Positions 7,335 to 16,473 of a stretch of DNA of 64,000 nt are shown in pieces. Numbering within the stretch: position 1 is the first letter of the stretch; each line of letters starts with the position of its first letter. Under the pieces are notes generated by a model. The model searched no databases and was not told the DNA's origin. It saw only the letters and a program-made list of their open reading frames with translations. The stretch is from NCBI RefSeq assembly GCF_006861795.1, contig NZ_VDGH01000006.1:186001-250000 (forward strand), written 5' to 3'. Origin of the DNA: Psychrobacillus lasiicapitis (GTDB lineage: Bacteria; Bacillota; Bacilli; Bacillales_A; Planococcaceae). A program made the position numbers and the translations under genes.

Positions 7335-10220
7335 TTATTCTTCCACTAAATAATGATATATATCGTACTGTACAGGCTGTTCAAGAATCATGTTCATAGT
7401 TACAACTGGAATTTGTTTTCCGTTTTTATCGAACATTTCTTCTTCTTTTGGACTGTTTTCTATGATAGAAGTTGTCCCCATGTAGTAGAAGTCAAATCCT
7501 TCACCATCGTCTTTTTTTGTGAAAAGGTGGATGTCGAGTCCAGTTTGTTCAGCAGCTAAAATTGCTTTAACTTCATTAGATTCTAACGTTAATTTACTTC
7601 TAGTGAACCAACGAAATATATCGGTTGATAAAAATTCATCTCCGTAATTTACACTTGAATCTACTTCGTCCTTTTTATGATAGGTTACGAAAATTGGACA
7701 AGTACCATGCTTTACTCGATAGCCATAAATAGTGGAAGAATCGTCCTTTGTCCAATTTAATAAACGACAGGCATCTCTTCGTGAATATTTCTTATATAAA
7801 GTAAGTTGGCGTGTTGGATCATACTGAGCGTTTTTAATATGTGCACAAGCGATGATGTCTTCAAAAAAGGCTTTGTAGAATGGATCAAGTAAGCTAGTTT
7901 GAATTTCGTCATTAAATTGATATCTACCATCATGCAATTCAATGATAGGTTTAGAGCCATATTTTTTATGGTCATTTGTAATATGGAAGTTTAATGTAAG
8001 AATATTTTCAACTGATTCAATGGTTGCATTGTCCATATATGTGCCAAATTCTTTCAGATTATCAACATATTCGTTCTTTGAAATGATGTCATTTTGAATT
8101 AGTGCATCTATTAATAGAACTTCATGAATTCTTTTTCCGTTTAAGAACTCTTTTGAAAGCATCGTTAAAACACCTTTTTCATAGTCCGTAATTGTCGGCA
8201 ATTCTTCTTTCATCTTCAAAAGGAATTCATAGTAATTCTCTGAATATCCAACGATAACCTCGGGGTCTAAGGAATTTTGCTCTATGAAATCATGCATGGT
8301 TGGTATTCTACCGAGACGGTTTTTTACCTCCATATAAGAATCCTTTAATATTTTCAAAGTAGATAGATTAGTGTTATTGATGGCATCAAAAATGCGTTTC
8401 TTTGCAATTTCCTCAAAGTTAATTGTTGAAACTCCTTGGATATAATCAGTGTTTACTGTTCTACGGCGTACGTTATCTTTATTCATTGATTGATCGCCTG
8501 AGAGAGCAATTGGAATTAAGTAGTTGTTTTTATAGTTCCCAATGAAATCAATAATGGTTACATAGTCTTTTGTATCGTGTTTTCGTAGGCCACGCCCAAG
8601 TTGTTGGATGAATATTATACTTGATTGTGTCTGGCGCAGCATAACAATTTGATTTAAGAATGGAATATCTATACCTTCGTTGAAAATATCCACTGTTAGA
8701 ATATATTCGAGCTCGTAGCGTTCTAATTTGTTTATTGCATCTTCCCGTTCTGACTGAGAATTGTCTCCTGTAAGGGCAATAGTTTTCATTCCCTGTGCAT
8801 TTAGAACATTAGAAAGTTCATATGCTTCATCCTTTGAACTACAGAACATTAAACCTCTTAAATTTTTTCCAGAATATCCATAGTAATTTATTTTTTCAAG
8901 AATATGATGCACACGTTCATTTGAAACGAGATGTTGCAAAGTTGACGCGTTATCAATTATTTCACCATCTTTTTCATAATCTGTAACACCAAAATAGTGG
9001 AAAGGGCAAAGCATTTCTTCTTCAAGAGCAGCTTGCAGGCGAATTTCATAAGCAATGTTGTAATCAAAAAGTTCAAAAATATTATAACTATCCGTACGTT
9101 CAGGGGTTGCAGTCATTCCAAGCAAAAATTCTGGTTCAAAGTAATTAATAATATTTAGGTAAGAATCTGCCCCGGCACGGTGAACTTCATCTATTAGAAT
9201 GTAATCAAATTCGTTCTTTGCAAATTGTTGTAAGTGTCTGTTTGTAGATATTGTTTGAACAGTTGCAAATAGATACTTGGCATGGATGTCTTTGGAGTTA
9301 CCTGAAAGAATACCAAAATCATCTTCATGACCACCTAATATTTTTCGGTAATCTTGTAGTGCTTTCTTTAGAATTTGTTCTCGGTGAACGACAAAGAGCA
9401 TCTTTTTAGGTGCAAAGTTCCGTACATCAAATGCTGACAAATATGTTTTACCTGTACCAGTCGCTGAAATAATAAGACCTTTTTTTGCTCCTGTAGCTCG
9501 AAGTGTTTTTAATTGTTCAATAGCAGATGTTTGCATTTTATTAGGTTGGATAGCTAAACTATCAGCTAATGAGTTTGTTAAATATTCTGTGTTGACTTGA
9601 AATACATTTGAAGCAGCTTGTTTAACGAATGGTTGTTGCTCATAATTTAAATTATAATTGTTTATCCATTCCTCTGATAATGGGATTGCCTCGTTCCAAG
9701 CTTCTTCAAATTGTTTTTTAAAATGATGGATGATTTCTCCGTCTTCTAATGAAGTTAAATAGACATTCCATTCGTAATTAGCCTTTAGAGCGCTATCAGT
9801 TAAGTTCGAACTTCCCACGATTAATGAATAATAATCTTCATGATCAAATATGTAGCCTTTTGAGTGAAAGCCTTTAACGCCAGTTAAGCGCACATCTACG
9901 TTTTCCAGTTTTAATAGTTCTTTAAACATTTTTGGCTGATTAAAATTTAAAAAAGTTGATGTTAAAATACGACCTTTGATTCCTTTTAACTGAAGGTCAT
10001 AGAGCATTGTTTTTAGAGTAGCTAAACCACCTTCTGTAATAAAGGCGACTGAAAAAATGAAGGATTCACATGTTTTCATTTCTTGAAGAAGTGTTGATAA
10101 AACATTCTCATGTGATTTATTTGATAGCAGCTTTGGTTTGAAATTTCCTGATACGGGGTTGGTTTGATCTATAAAACTCTTATGCAAAGAATTCGTCATT
10201 TTGCGGACTAGTTGTTCCAA
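7335..10220 (-). CDS. PLD-nuclease / DEAD-box helicase / DUF3427-like fusion protein
   Basis: A 961-residue multidomain protein. Residues about 40-180 are a phospholipase-D-like nuclease domain with one HxK motif (H119-S-K121) and the matching GSSN. Residues about 225-560 are a superfamily 2 helicase: Walker A SATGTGKT (252-259), DEVH (344-347), TATPER (370-375) and QQLGRGLRKH (539-548). The remaining ~400 residues match my memory of the DUF3427 region that follows such helicases, including YKKYSRRDACRLLNW. Such proteins occur in bacterial defence and DNA-repair contexts; a single PLD motif implies dimerisation for catalysis. It starts (TTG at 10220, weak GTGAT site; ATG at 10199 is the alternative) 15 bp after the NUDIX gene and is co-transcribed with it. 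Cellular role not established. Confidence 0.88.
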   Translation of the reverse strand: MEQLVRKMTNSLHKSFIDQTNPVSGNFKPKLLSNKSHENVLSTLLQEMKTCESFIFSVAFITEGGLATLKTMLYDLQLKGIKGRILTSTFLNFNQPKMFKELLKLENVDVRLTGVKGFHSKGYIFDHEDYYSLIVGSSNLTDSALKANYEWNVYLTSLEDGEIIHHFKKQFEEAWNEAIPLSEEWINNYNLNYEQQPFVKQAASNVFQVNTEYLTNSLADSLAIQPNKMQTSAIEQLKTLRATGAKKGLIISATGTGKTYLSAFDVRNFAPKKMLFVVHREQILKKALQDYRKILGGHEDDFGILSGNSKDIHAKYLFATVQTISTNRHLQQFAKNEFDYILIDEVHRAGADSYLNIINYFEPEFLLGMTATPERTDSYNIFELFDYNIAYEIRLQAALEEEMLCPFHYFGVTDYEKDGEIIDNASTLQHLVSNERVHHILEKINYYGYSGKNLRGLMFCSSKDEAYELSNVLNAQGMKTIALTGDNSQSEREDAINKLERYELEYILTVDIFNEGIDIPFLNQIVMLRQTQSSIIFIQQLGRGLRKHDTKDYVTIIDFIGNYKNNYLIPIALSGDQSMNKDNVRRRTVNTDYIQGVSTINFEEIAKKRIFDAINNTNLSTLKILKDSYMEVKNRLGRIPTMHDFIEQNSLDPEVIVGYSENYYEFLLKMKEELPTITDYEKGVLTMLSKEFLNGKRIHEVLLIDALIQNDIISKNEYVDNLKEFGTYMDNATIESVENILTLNFHITNDHKKYGSKPIIELHDGRYQFNDEIQTSLLDPFYKAFFEDIIACAHIKNAQYDPTRQLTLYKKYSRRDACRLLNWTKDDSSTIYGYRVKHGTCPIFVTYHKKDEVDSSVNYGDEFLSTDIFRWFTRSKLTLESNEVKAILAAEQTGLDIHLFTKKDDGEGFDFYYMGTTSIIENSPKEEEMFDKNGKQIPVVTMNMILEQPVQYDIYHYLVEE

Positions 10221-10235
10221 TTAAATCACATCATT

Positions 10236-10652
10236 TCATTCAAATTTTTCGAACAGATAATTTTGTTTTATGATCTTTTCAACTGCTGGAATATCTGCTG
10301 GTGCAAAATCAAGTTTATGTAAGTTGTCGCGTGTTACCCATCTCATTTCAGCATGCTCTAATGCAAGAGGTGTACCTTGTAGTAGTTTTGCTTTGTACGT
10401 TTCTAGTCTTACTATCACTTTGTCATATTCATAGGTTGTATCTTCTACTTTTTCACCAACTTCAATTGAACAAGCAAACTCCTCTGCTATTTCACGCTTT
10501 AATGCTTGTTCTGGTGTTTCATCATCTTCAATTTTTCCACCAGGAAATTCCCAATAGTTCGGCAAAGACATTTCATGACTTCTTAAAGCGCAAAAGATTT
10601 CTTTGTTTTCATTTTCAATTATTGCTCCAACTACGTGTACTGATTTTTTCAT
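10236..10652 (-). CDS. NUDIX (deoxy)nucleoside triphosphate pyrophosphohydrolase, MutT-like
   Basis: A 138-residue NUDIX hydrolase. The NUDIX box reads GGKIEDDETPEQALKREIAEEF, shown here in parts: GGKIEDDE, then REIAEEF; it fits G-x5-E-x7-RE-x2-EE, with Phe-Ala in place of the usual final glycine. The short length, the WEFPGG segment and the FAPADIPAV end resemble MutT/YpoC-type enzymes that hydrolyse 8-oxo-dGTP, CTP or similar nucleotides. ATG at 10652 follows AGGGTGA; an in-frame GTG three codons upstream overlaps that site. It heads an operon with the PLD-helicase, linking nucleotide hydrolysis with DNA processing. Confidence 0.88.
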   Translation of the reverse strand: MKKSVHVVGAIIENENKEIFCALRSHEMSLPNYWEFPGGKIEDDETPEQALKREIAEEFACSIEVGEKVEDTTYEYDKVIVRLETYKAKLLQGTPLALEHAEMRWVTRDNLHKLDFAPADIPAVEKIIKQNYLFEKFE

Positions 10653-11248
10653 TTTACTCACCCTAAAAATATATTTGATATCATTATCATAAATGATTTA
10701 GCTGGAAATTAGCACCCTTTGTAATTTTAGTTGTGCAAACTTTTATAAAGAATAATTTAATTTGTTTAATAGAAACGCTTAGGAAATCAATTTGTGGTAA
10801 CTTTTGTATAGTAATTGGTAGGATTACTAAGTAATCAGATAGAGAAAAGAAGCTCAGAAATGAAAAATCTAAAATAGTCGTTGAAGAAGAGTTCTTAGAT
10901 TGGAAAATGGTATTTATTTGAACGTGACATTACACGGCCTTCATTTGAAACGTCATTTAAGAGAAGTGGGTTGTAAAGATAAAGTATATATGCCATCGAT
11001 GTGTTGTATTTCACTAAGCTTGTTTGAACTATAATTCAAATGACGAAATAGTCTCGGAGTAATTAAACAATGTTTGAGCACTGCATTGGCTATAGCTATA
11101 AACAAATATCGATTCAAGTTCGAAGACTGGTAATGGGACAGAATACATAAGGCGGCTTTCCTTCAAATAACTGAAAATATAGATATGTCTCCTCCCAAAA
11201 TTACAGTATAATTTAACCAATCCGTTTAATAAATGAGGTGGGATTCCG
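10653..11248. other. Intergenic region, no supported gene
   Basis: About 600 bp between the NUDIX gene and lytS. Every frame has frequent stops. A short open stretch near 10919-11031 reads as protein-like residues without a ribosome site or start context and may be a gene remnant. A TATAAT at 11207-11212 could be the -10 of the lytS operon but has no convincing -35 partner. Confidence 0.4.
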
Positions 11249-12988
11249 TTGTTGGACTTGCTAGTTATAATGCTAGAGAGGGTTGGCATGATAGTTGCGG
11301 TTGCTTTCATTTTGACTCGTTTTCAGTTTTTTAAAAACTTAGTGTATCGTGATAAATTGAATCGTAGGCAGGAGATTGCGGCTATTTTGTTCTTTGGATT
11401 TTTTGGTATTGTGGGAACGTATTTTGGGGTCGCGCTCGATACAAATACATTGCATTTTAATAGTGTCTCAGCAGTATTGAGTTCAGAGGAGGCGATTGCG
11501 AATTCGCGGGTCATTGGTGTAGTTATCGCGGGTCTGTTAGGTGGCTACCGTGTGGGGATTGGGGCAGGGCTGATTGCAGGTATTCATCGTATGACATTAG
11601 GTGGCTTTACGGCTGTCTCTTGTGGACTTTCCACCATCATTGCGGGAGCAGTCGCAAGCATTTTTTATCGAAAAGGAAGAGCACTTAAACCGCTTGCTGT
11701 GTTTGGTATCGGTGCACTGGCAGAATCTATGCAAATGTCGATGATTTTGTTAATATCCAAACCATTTGAGCAAGCGCTTACACTCGTTAAAGTCATTGGG
11801 ATACCGATGATTTTAGCAAATGGCGTTGGAACTGCATTATTTCTGCTGATTGTCCATAATGTGATCAGCCAACAAGAGAAAGTGATGGCACTGCAGGCAC
11901 AGAAGATGTTGCGTATTGCGAATCAGACACTAAGTTACTTGCGCACGGGCATGAACACTGTTACCGCACAAGCTGTATGTAATATTCTATTCCGTGAATT
12001 ACAACCAAGTGCCGTTGCTATGACCAATCAAACGGATATCCTTGCGCATATTGGGCTAGCTGATGATCATCATAAGGTAGGTAGCTCGATACGGACGGAT
12101 GAAACCAAGGATGTTATACAACATGGAGAGCTGGTTGTTGTCAATGATGGCACCATACACTGCGATTATCCTGGTTGTCAATTAGGAGCAGCGGTCATTG
12201 TCCCACTAATTCAACGGGGCGAAACGATTGGTACACTTAAACTCTACTATCCGTCTGAAAAAGTCATTACGGATGACAATATTGAACTAATCGTCGGATT
12301 AAGCTCGCTATTAAGTAACCAACTAGAAATTGCCGAAACTGATCATGCATATCAGTTGGCAAAAGAGGCTGAAATCAAAGCTTTGCAAGCGCAAATCAAT
12401 CCTCACTTTTTATTTAATTCGATGAATATTATTGTGTCGTTGATACGCACAGATCCTGATCAGGCACGCAAACTACTGACGTCCTTATCCTACTTTTTGC
12501 GGCAAAATGTCACAGGGACAACTGCGTCTCAAATAACACTTGAGCAAGAGCTATTGCATGTTAAAGCTTATTTGGAAATTATAGAAGCTAGATTTATAGA
12601 TCGACTGACCATTTTGTATGAAGTGGATGATCATTTATTGTTTGAAAAGATTCCACCTTTCACATTACAGCCCATTGTTGAAAATGCTATCCACCACGGT
12701 ATTAACGATATGGAGAATAATAGTGTGGTTCGAATGACAGTTCGTGACCTTGGTGGAGAAATTGAAATTAAGGTAGAAGACAATGGGAAGGGGATACTAC
12801 CTGAACGACTAGCTGTTTTGGGCAAAATGCAGCTTGAGTCTGAGTCGGGAACGGGTGTAGGATTATTCAATATTAATAGTCGTCTACTAATGTTGTTCGG
12901 AGACCAAGCAACTTTAAGAATTGCAAGTAAAGAGAATGAAGGAACTGTGATTTCCTTTAGAATTCCTAAATTGGGGGTTAAAGTCTAA
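11249..12988 (+). CDS. LytS/BtsS-family sensor histidine kinase
   Basis: A 579-residue membrane kinase of the LytS class. Residues 1-205 hold the 5TM receptor domain of the LYT family, with GGYRVGIGAGLIAG in the conserved centre. A GAF-like domain spans about 225-360. The His_kinase domain follows, with the phosphorylated H386 in INPHFLFNS, the N-box N479 in PIVENAIHHG and a GTGVGLFNI G-box. The start is TTG at 11249, seven bases after GAGGTGG. It overlaps the regulator gene by one base (TAATG). Position before a CstA-type transporter matches E. coli BtsSR-BtsT, where the system senses extracellular pyruvate; B. subtilis LytST likewise controls pyruvate uptake. Pyruvate sensing here is inferred from context. 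Confidence 0.92.
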   Translation: MLDLLVIMLERVGMIVAVAFILTRFQFFKNLVYRDKLNRRQEIAAILFFGFFGIVGTYFGVALDTNTLHFNSVSAVLSSEEAIANSRVIGVVIAGLLGGYRVGIGAGLIAGIHRMTLGGFTAVSCGLSTIIAGAVASIFYRKGRALKPLAVFGIGALAESMQMSMILLISKPFEQALTLVKVIGIPMILANGVGTALFLLIVHNVISQQEKVMALQAQKMLRIANQTLSYLRTGMNTVTAQAVCNILFRELQPSAVAMTNQTDILAHIGLADDHHKVGSSIRTDETKDVIQHGELVVVNDGTIHCDYPGCQLGAAVIVPLIQRGETIGTLKLYYPSEKVITDDNIELIVGLSSLLSNQLEIAETDHAYQLAKEAEIKALQAQINPHFLFNSMNIIVSLIRTDPDQARKLLTSLSYFLRQNVTGTTASQITLEQELLHVKAYLEIIEARFIDRLTILYEVDDHLLFEKIPPFTLQPIVENAIHHGINDMENNSVVRMTVRDLGGEIEIKVEDNGKGILPERLAVLGKMQLESESGTGVGLFNINSRLLMLFGDQATLRIASKENEGTVISFRIPKLGVKV

Positions 12989-13716
12989 TGGGACCAATCA
13001 GTGCTTTGATTGTAGATGATGAACGCTATGCACGTGAGGAATTAGCTTATTTACTAGGCAAGTTTCCTAGTGTTCAAGTGTTTGGGGAGGCTGAAAGCGG
13101 AGAGGCTGCTATATTAAAGGCATTACAGATCCAACCCGATGTTGTTTTTCTAGACGTCGAGATGCCTAAAATGAATGGAATAGAAGTAGCGAAAACCTTG
13201 ACAGAGTTAAAAAAAGTACCATTATTCATTTTTGCGACAGCGTATCCACAATTTGCGGTAGAGGCTTTTCGAATTAATGCTATAGATTATTTATTGAAAC
13301 CGTATGATGAAAGACAGCTAAAGCAAACGGTAGAGCGAATTGAAAAGACATTATATCCTGCAAAATCGGTTGAAAGTACGGAGAAGCTGGGCAAATTAGC
13401 GATAGAAACAGGTGGTGATATCGATTACATTTTACCGCAGGATATTTTGTATATCTATCGAGATGACAAAGTAACGAAAATCATTACACAAACCGGTGAC
13501 TATGATGTGCGGACAACGTTGAAAGAGCTTGAAAGTCGTTTAGAACCATTTTCTTTTTTTCGGATTCACAAAGGGTATCTCGTTAACCTGAAATACGTCA
13601 GTCGATTAACGCCGTGGTTTAACGGAGCGTATCAGCTTGAATTGGATGGAGTGGATCAGAAGCTTTCGGTCAGTAGAAATTATGTGAAAGATTTGCGACA
13701 GCGCTTAGAATTGTAG
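12988..13716 (+). CDS. LytR/BtsR-family response regulator (LytTR DNA-binding)
   Basis: A 242-residue regulator. The receiver domain (about 5-120) has acidic residues D10-D11, phospho-acceptor D56 in FLDVEMP, and KP in YLLKPYD. Residues about 137-240 are a LytTR domain ([12 protein letters not shown], then [12 protein letters not shown]). LytTR regulators bind paired direct repeats, and two perfect 13-bp repeats lie 22-55 bp downstream of this gene, before the transporter. The first base of its ATG is the last base of the kinase stop codon. Confidence 0.93.
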   Translation: MGPISALIVDDERYAREELAYLLGKFPSVQVFGEAESGEAAILKALQIQPDVVFLDVEMPKMNGIEVAKTLTELKKVPLFIFATAYPQFAVEAFRINAIDYLLKPYDERQLKQTVERIEKTLYPAKSVESTEKLGKLAIETGGDIDYILPQDILYIYRDDKVTKIITQTGDYDVRTTLKELESRLEPFSFFRIHKGYLVNLKYVSRLTPWFNGAYQLELDGVDQKLSVSRNYVKDLRQRLEL

Positions 13717-13737
13717 AAACCTCTTATCCTTCTATAT

Positions 13738-13771
13738 TTGCATGTTAAACTCTTAAACTTGCATGTTAAAC
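13738..13771 (+). promoter_or_regulatory. Paired LytTR operator upstream of the CstA-type transporter
   Basis: TTGCATGTTAAAC occurs twice without mismatch, at 13738-13750 and 13759-13771, a 21-bp repeat period that puts both copies on the same face of the helix. This is the arrangement LytTR proteins use. A candidate promoter follows: TTGAAT at 13788-13793, a 17-bp spacer and TATATG at 13811-13816. The regulator is encoded directly upstream. Confidence 0.8.
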
Positions 13772-13854
13772 AGAAAAACGCCTATTTTTGAATATTTGCC
13801 ATAAACTAAATATATGGGGTAGTAAGAAAGAGAGACAAATAGAGGGGGATTCAC

Positions 13855-15285
13855 ATGATTACATTTTTTTGCGCAATTGTACTGTTAATCATCGCATATT
13901 TTACTTATGGGAAATTCATTGAAAAAGTTTTTAATCCTACGGATGCTCGAAAAACGCCTGCATATGCAAATGCAGATGGCGTCGACTATGTTCCGATGCA
14001 TAAACAAAAAAATGCGCTCATTCAGCTGTTAAATATAGCTGGAACAGGTCCAATCTTCGGACCGATTATGGGTGCGTTATTTGGACCAGTCGCATTTTTA
14101 TGGATTGTTTTCGGAGCTATTTTTGCAGGGGCTGTACATGACTATTTAACGGGTATGATTTCAATTCGTAACAAAGGGGCTCATATTCCAGAGTTAGCTG
14201 GAAAATTCTTGGGTAATGTTTCGAAACATATTGTAAACGTTTTCGCTTTGTTGCTTCTTTTATTAGTTGGAACTGTATTTGTAACAACGCCGGCTTCTTT
14301 ATTGGCGATATTAATGGATGGTAAAGTAGCATTGTGGATATTGATTACAGTTATTTTTGTTTATTATTTCTTATCTACGATTCTTCCGATTGATAAAATT
14401 ATAGGTAGACTATACCCATATTTTGGGGCAGTACTATTGATCGGTACTGTTGGGGTTGGGGTCGCTTTACTATTCTCTGACTATACGATTCCCGAATTGT
14501 CATTAACGAACATGCACCCGGATAATGTGCCGATTTTCCCGATTTTATTCTTTACAATTACATGTGGTGCACTATCTGGCTTCCATGCGACACAATCACC
14601 AATTATTTCTAGAACGGTCGAAAAAGAATCACAAGGTCGTTATGTATTTTATGGAATGATGATAACGGAAGCGGTTATAGCTATGATTTGGGCAGCAGCA
14701 GCAATGAGTTTGTTAGATGGCCAAACATTAAGCGAGTTTATCAAAACAGGCACGCCTTCTGCAGTTGTCAATGAAGTATCTATGACCCTATTAGGTGCTA
14801 TTGGTGGAACAATCGCGGTACTAGGTGCTGTTGTATTACCTATTACATCAGGTGATACAGCATTCCGCGCTGCTCGTTCAATTATTGCAGATTATTTGAA
14901 AATTGATCAGAAAAAAGTAGCAAAACGTTTGATGATTGCTGTTCCATTGTTTGCAGTATCTGCTATGTTAACGCAAATTGATTTCAATATTTTGTGGAGA
15001 TACTTCTCTTGGGCAAACCAAGCAACTGCAGCTATTGCCCTATGGATTGCGACGATGTATTTGTTCATTAAAGGGAAGAACTACTTTGTGTCGCTAGTGC
15101 CGGCACTGTTTATTACTTATATGGTCTTTGTCTATATCTTAAACGCCAAGATTGGATTTAGCTTAGACTTGGAGCTATCCTTCTACGTTGGAATCGTATT
15201 AACGGTTGTTTTGACAATCATGTTCTTTATAAAAGCAAAAAACAATAGAGCGAATAAGGTTGAAACGGATGTTGCAGTAGAATAA
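13855..15285 (+). CDS. CstA/BtsT-family carbon-starvation (pyruvate) transporter
   Basis: A 476-residue polytopic membrane protein of the CstA family (short form without the long C-terminal extension). Family marks are visible: NADGVDYVP near the N-terminus, HQKN-like HKQKNAL, IAGTGPIFGPIMGALFG, and GFHATQSPIISR with ITSGDTAFRAAR in the later half. CstA and BtsT of E. coli import pyruvate (and in some species peptides). Placement beneath a LytTR operator and behind the LytS/LytR pair supports a pyruvate role. A GAGGGGG ribosome site precedes the ATG. Confidence 0.92.
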   Translation: MITFFCAIVLLIIAYFTYGKFIEKVFNPTDARKTPAYANADGVDYVPMHKQKNALIQLLNIAGTGPIFGPIMGALFGPVAFLWIVFGAIFAGAVHDYLTGMISIRNKGAHIPELAGKFLGNVSKHIVNVFALLLLLLVGTVFVTTPASLLAILMDGKVALWILITVIFVYYFLSTILPIDKIIGRLYPYFGAVLLIGTVGVGVALLFSDYTIPELSLTNMHPDNVPIFPILFFTITCGALSGFHATQSPIISRTVEKESQGRYVFYGMMITEAVIAMIWAAAAMSLLDGQTLSEFIKTGTPSAVVNEVSMTLLGAIGGTIAVLGAVVLPITSGDTAFRAARSIIADYLKIDQKKVAKRLMIAVPLFAVSAMLTQIDFNILWRYFSWANQATAAIALWIATMYLFIKGKNYFVSLVPALFITYMVFVYILNAKIGFSLDLELSFYVGIVLTVVLTIMFFIKAKNNRANKVETDVAVE

Positions 15286-15304
15286 CAGTAAATTGGCTTG
15301 AATG

Positions 15305-15345
15305 AACTCACGGAGAAATGAAACAGTTTCTTTGTGAGTTTTATT
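15305..15345 (+). terminator. Terminator after the CstA-type gene
   Basis: AACTCAC...GTGAGTT with an extended GGAGAAA/TTTCTTT inner stem, followed by TTATT, lies 20 bp after the stop codon. Confidence 0.7.
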
Positions 15346-15422
15346 CTGCAATTTTAACTTCATAGGTTTATAACATTTGTTTTATCTTTACTCAATTCTA
15401 ATTATAATCTAATTAAAACTGT

Positions 15423-15752
15423 CGAGAAAGGGAAGAAAAAGAAGCATTCGATATGGATATGGTAAACGAAATGTTATTCGAAGAATTTTAAAACAGGGTA
15501 AGTGCACCAATGAATATCAACACTTTCGAAAAATAATTCTATCAAACTATCTTAAGCCGGGTGTACGATTATTATATAGACGGTCATGTAGGCGATATCA
15601 GGCAAATTGATGTGTATAATTGGCAAGCAGGTTATGAGAGGGAAGTAAAGCAACTGATCGTTGACTTATTGCAATCCTATCATAAACGCCGTGCTTCTGT
15701 GATGAATTGCAAAAGTGATAGAGATAAGGTATTAAAAATTCGAATCTGTTAG
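15423..15752 (+). pseudogene. Possible broken gene with two in-frame stops
   Basis: One reading frame from about 15423 to the TAG at 15752 looks protein-coding over most of its length but has TAA at 15489-15491 and 15534-15536. Before the first stop it reads MDMVNEMLFEEF, between them VSAPMNINTFEK, and after the second YQTILSRVYDYYIDGHVGDI onward. Residue composition stays protein-like across both stops. The last part alone could start at GTG 15561, but no ribosome site is seen. I do not recognise the family. A small real gene at the 3' part is the alternative. Confidence 0.4.
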
Positions 15753-15763
15753 GAGGAAACCTC

Positions 15764-16369
15764 TTGGAGCTACTAATCATAAGACACGGACAGTCAGAAG
15801 CAGATTTACTAGGAGTGCATGAGGGAAGGGCAGATTTTCCTTTAACAGGGCTTGGAGAGCAGCAAGCAAAAAGAATGACTACATATGTAGCAGCACAATT
15901 CCCTCCTGATGTAATTTTAACGAGTCCATTAAAAAGAGCGAAAGTCACTGCCTTGTTGCTTCAAGGGGAAGTTGGGTGTCAATTGATAGAAGAAAGAGAC
16001 TTAATGGAATTTAATAATGGTGTACTTGCAGGGCTTTCAAGGGAAGAGGCAGCCGTTAAATATCCGTTACCACCGAATGGGAGACCTCCACATATTCCGA
16101 TTGAAAATGGAGAATCAGAGTTGGAGTTTCGTTTTCGAGCAGAAAGGATTTTTCAAAAAATTATTAATCACTACCGGGACTATAACCGAGTGGCAGTGGT
16201 CTCTCATGGTGGATTGATTTCCCAGTTTTTAAGAGCGTACCTTCAACAACCGATTTCCAGTCAACATTTTTTTGCCACAGGTGATACCGGTATTCATTTG
16301 TTGGAAATTAAAGAGGACAAAAGAGTAATAAGGTTTCTAAATAAACTTGAACACTTAAGTGTAGAGTAA
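15764..16369 (+). CDS. Histidine phosphatase (phosphoglycerate-mutase superfamily)
   Basis: A 201-residue cytosolic protein with the catalytic RHG motif at residues 7-9 (IIRHGQS), a TSPLKRA stretch with the second conserved arginine, and VVSHGG carrying the second histidine. These define the branch-1 histidine phosphatase fold, which includes CobC, PhoE and GpmB-like enzymes; the substrate cannot be told. The start is TTG at 15764, with AGGAGG seven bases upstream. It stands alone, followed by a bidirectional terminator. Confidence 0.88.
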   Translation: MELLIIRHGQSEADLLGVHEGRADFPLTGLGEQQAKRMTTYVAAQFPPDVILTSPLKRAKVTALLLQGEVGCQLIEERDLMEFNNGVLAGLSREEAAVKYPLPPNGRPPHIPIENGESELEFRFRAERIFQKIINHYRDYNRVAVVSHGGLISQFLRAYLQQPISSQHFFATGDTGIHLLEIKEDKRVIRFLNKLEHLSVE

Positions 16370-16422
16370 AAGAATTGTCTCAGTATGGGCATGAACCAGC
16401 TTGCTTATCGTCCACAGAGTCT

Positions 16423-16473
16423 AAAAGAGCCATTTCCAATTCTCCAAAAGGAGGTTTCGAAACGGCTCTTTTT
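16423..16473. terminator. Bidirectional terminator between convergent genes
   Basis: AAAAGAGCC pairs with GGCTCTTTT across a structured loop, with A and T runs on both sides, between the phosphatase (plus) and the ATP-grasp gene (minus). Confidence 0.75.

Noticed and set aside
11029-11310. 93-codon minus-strand frame overlapping the start of lytS
   Set aside because: No ribosome site and overlaps the lytS start region antisense; residues are not protein-like.
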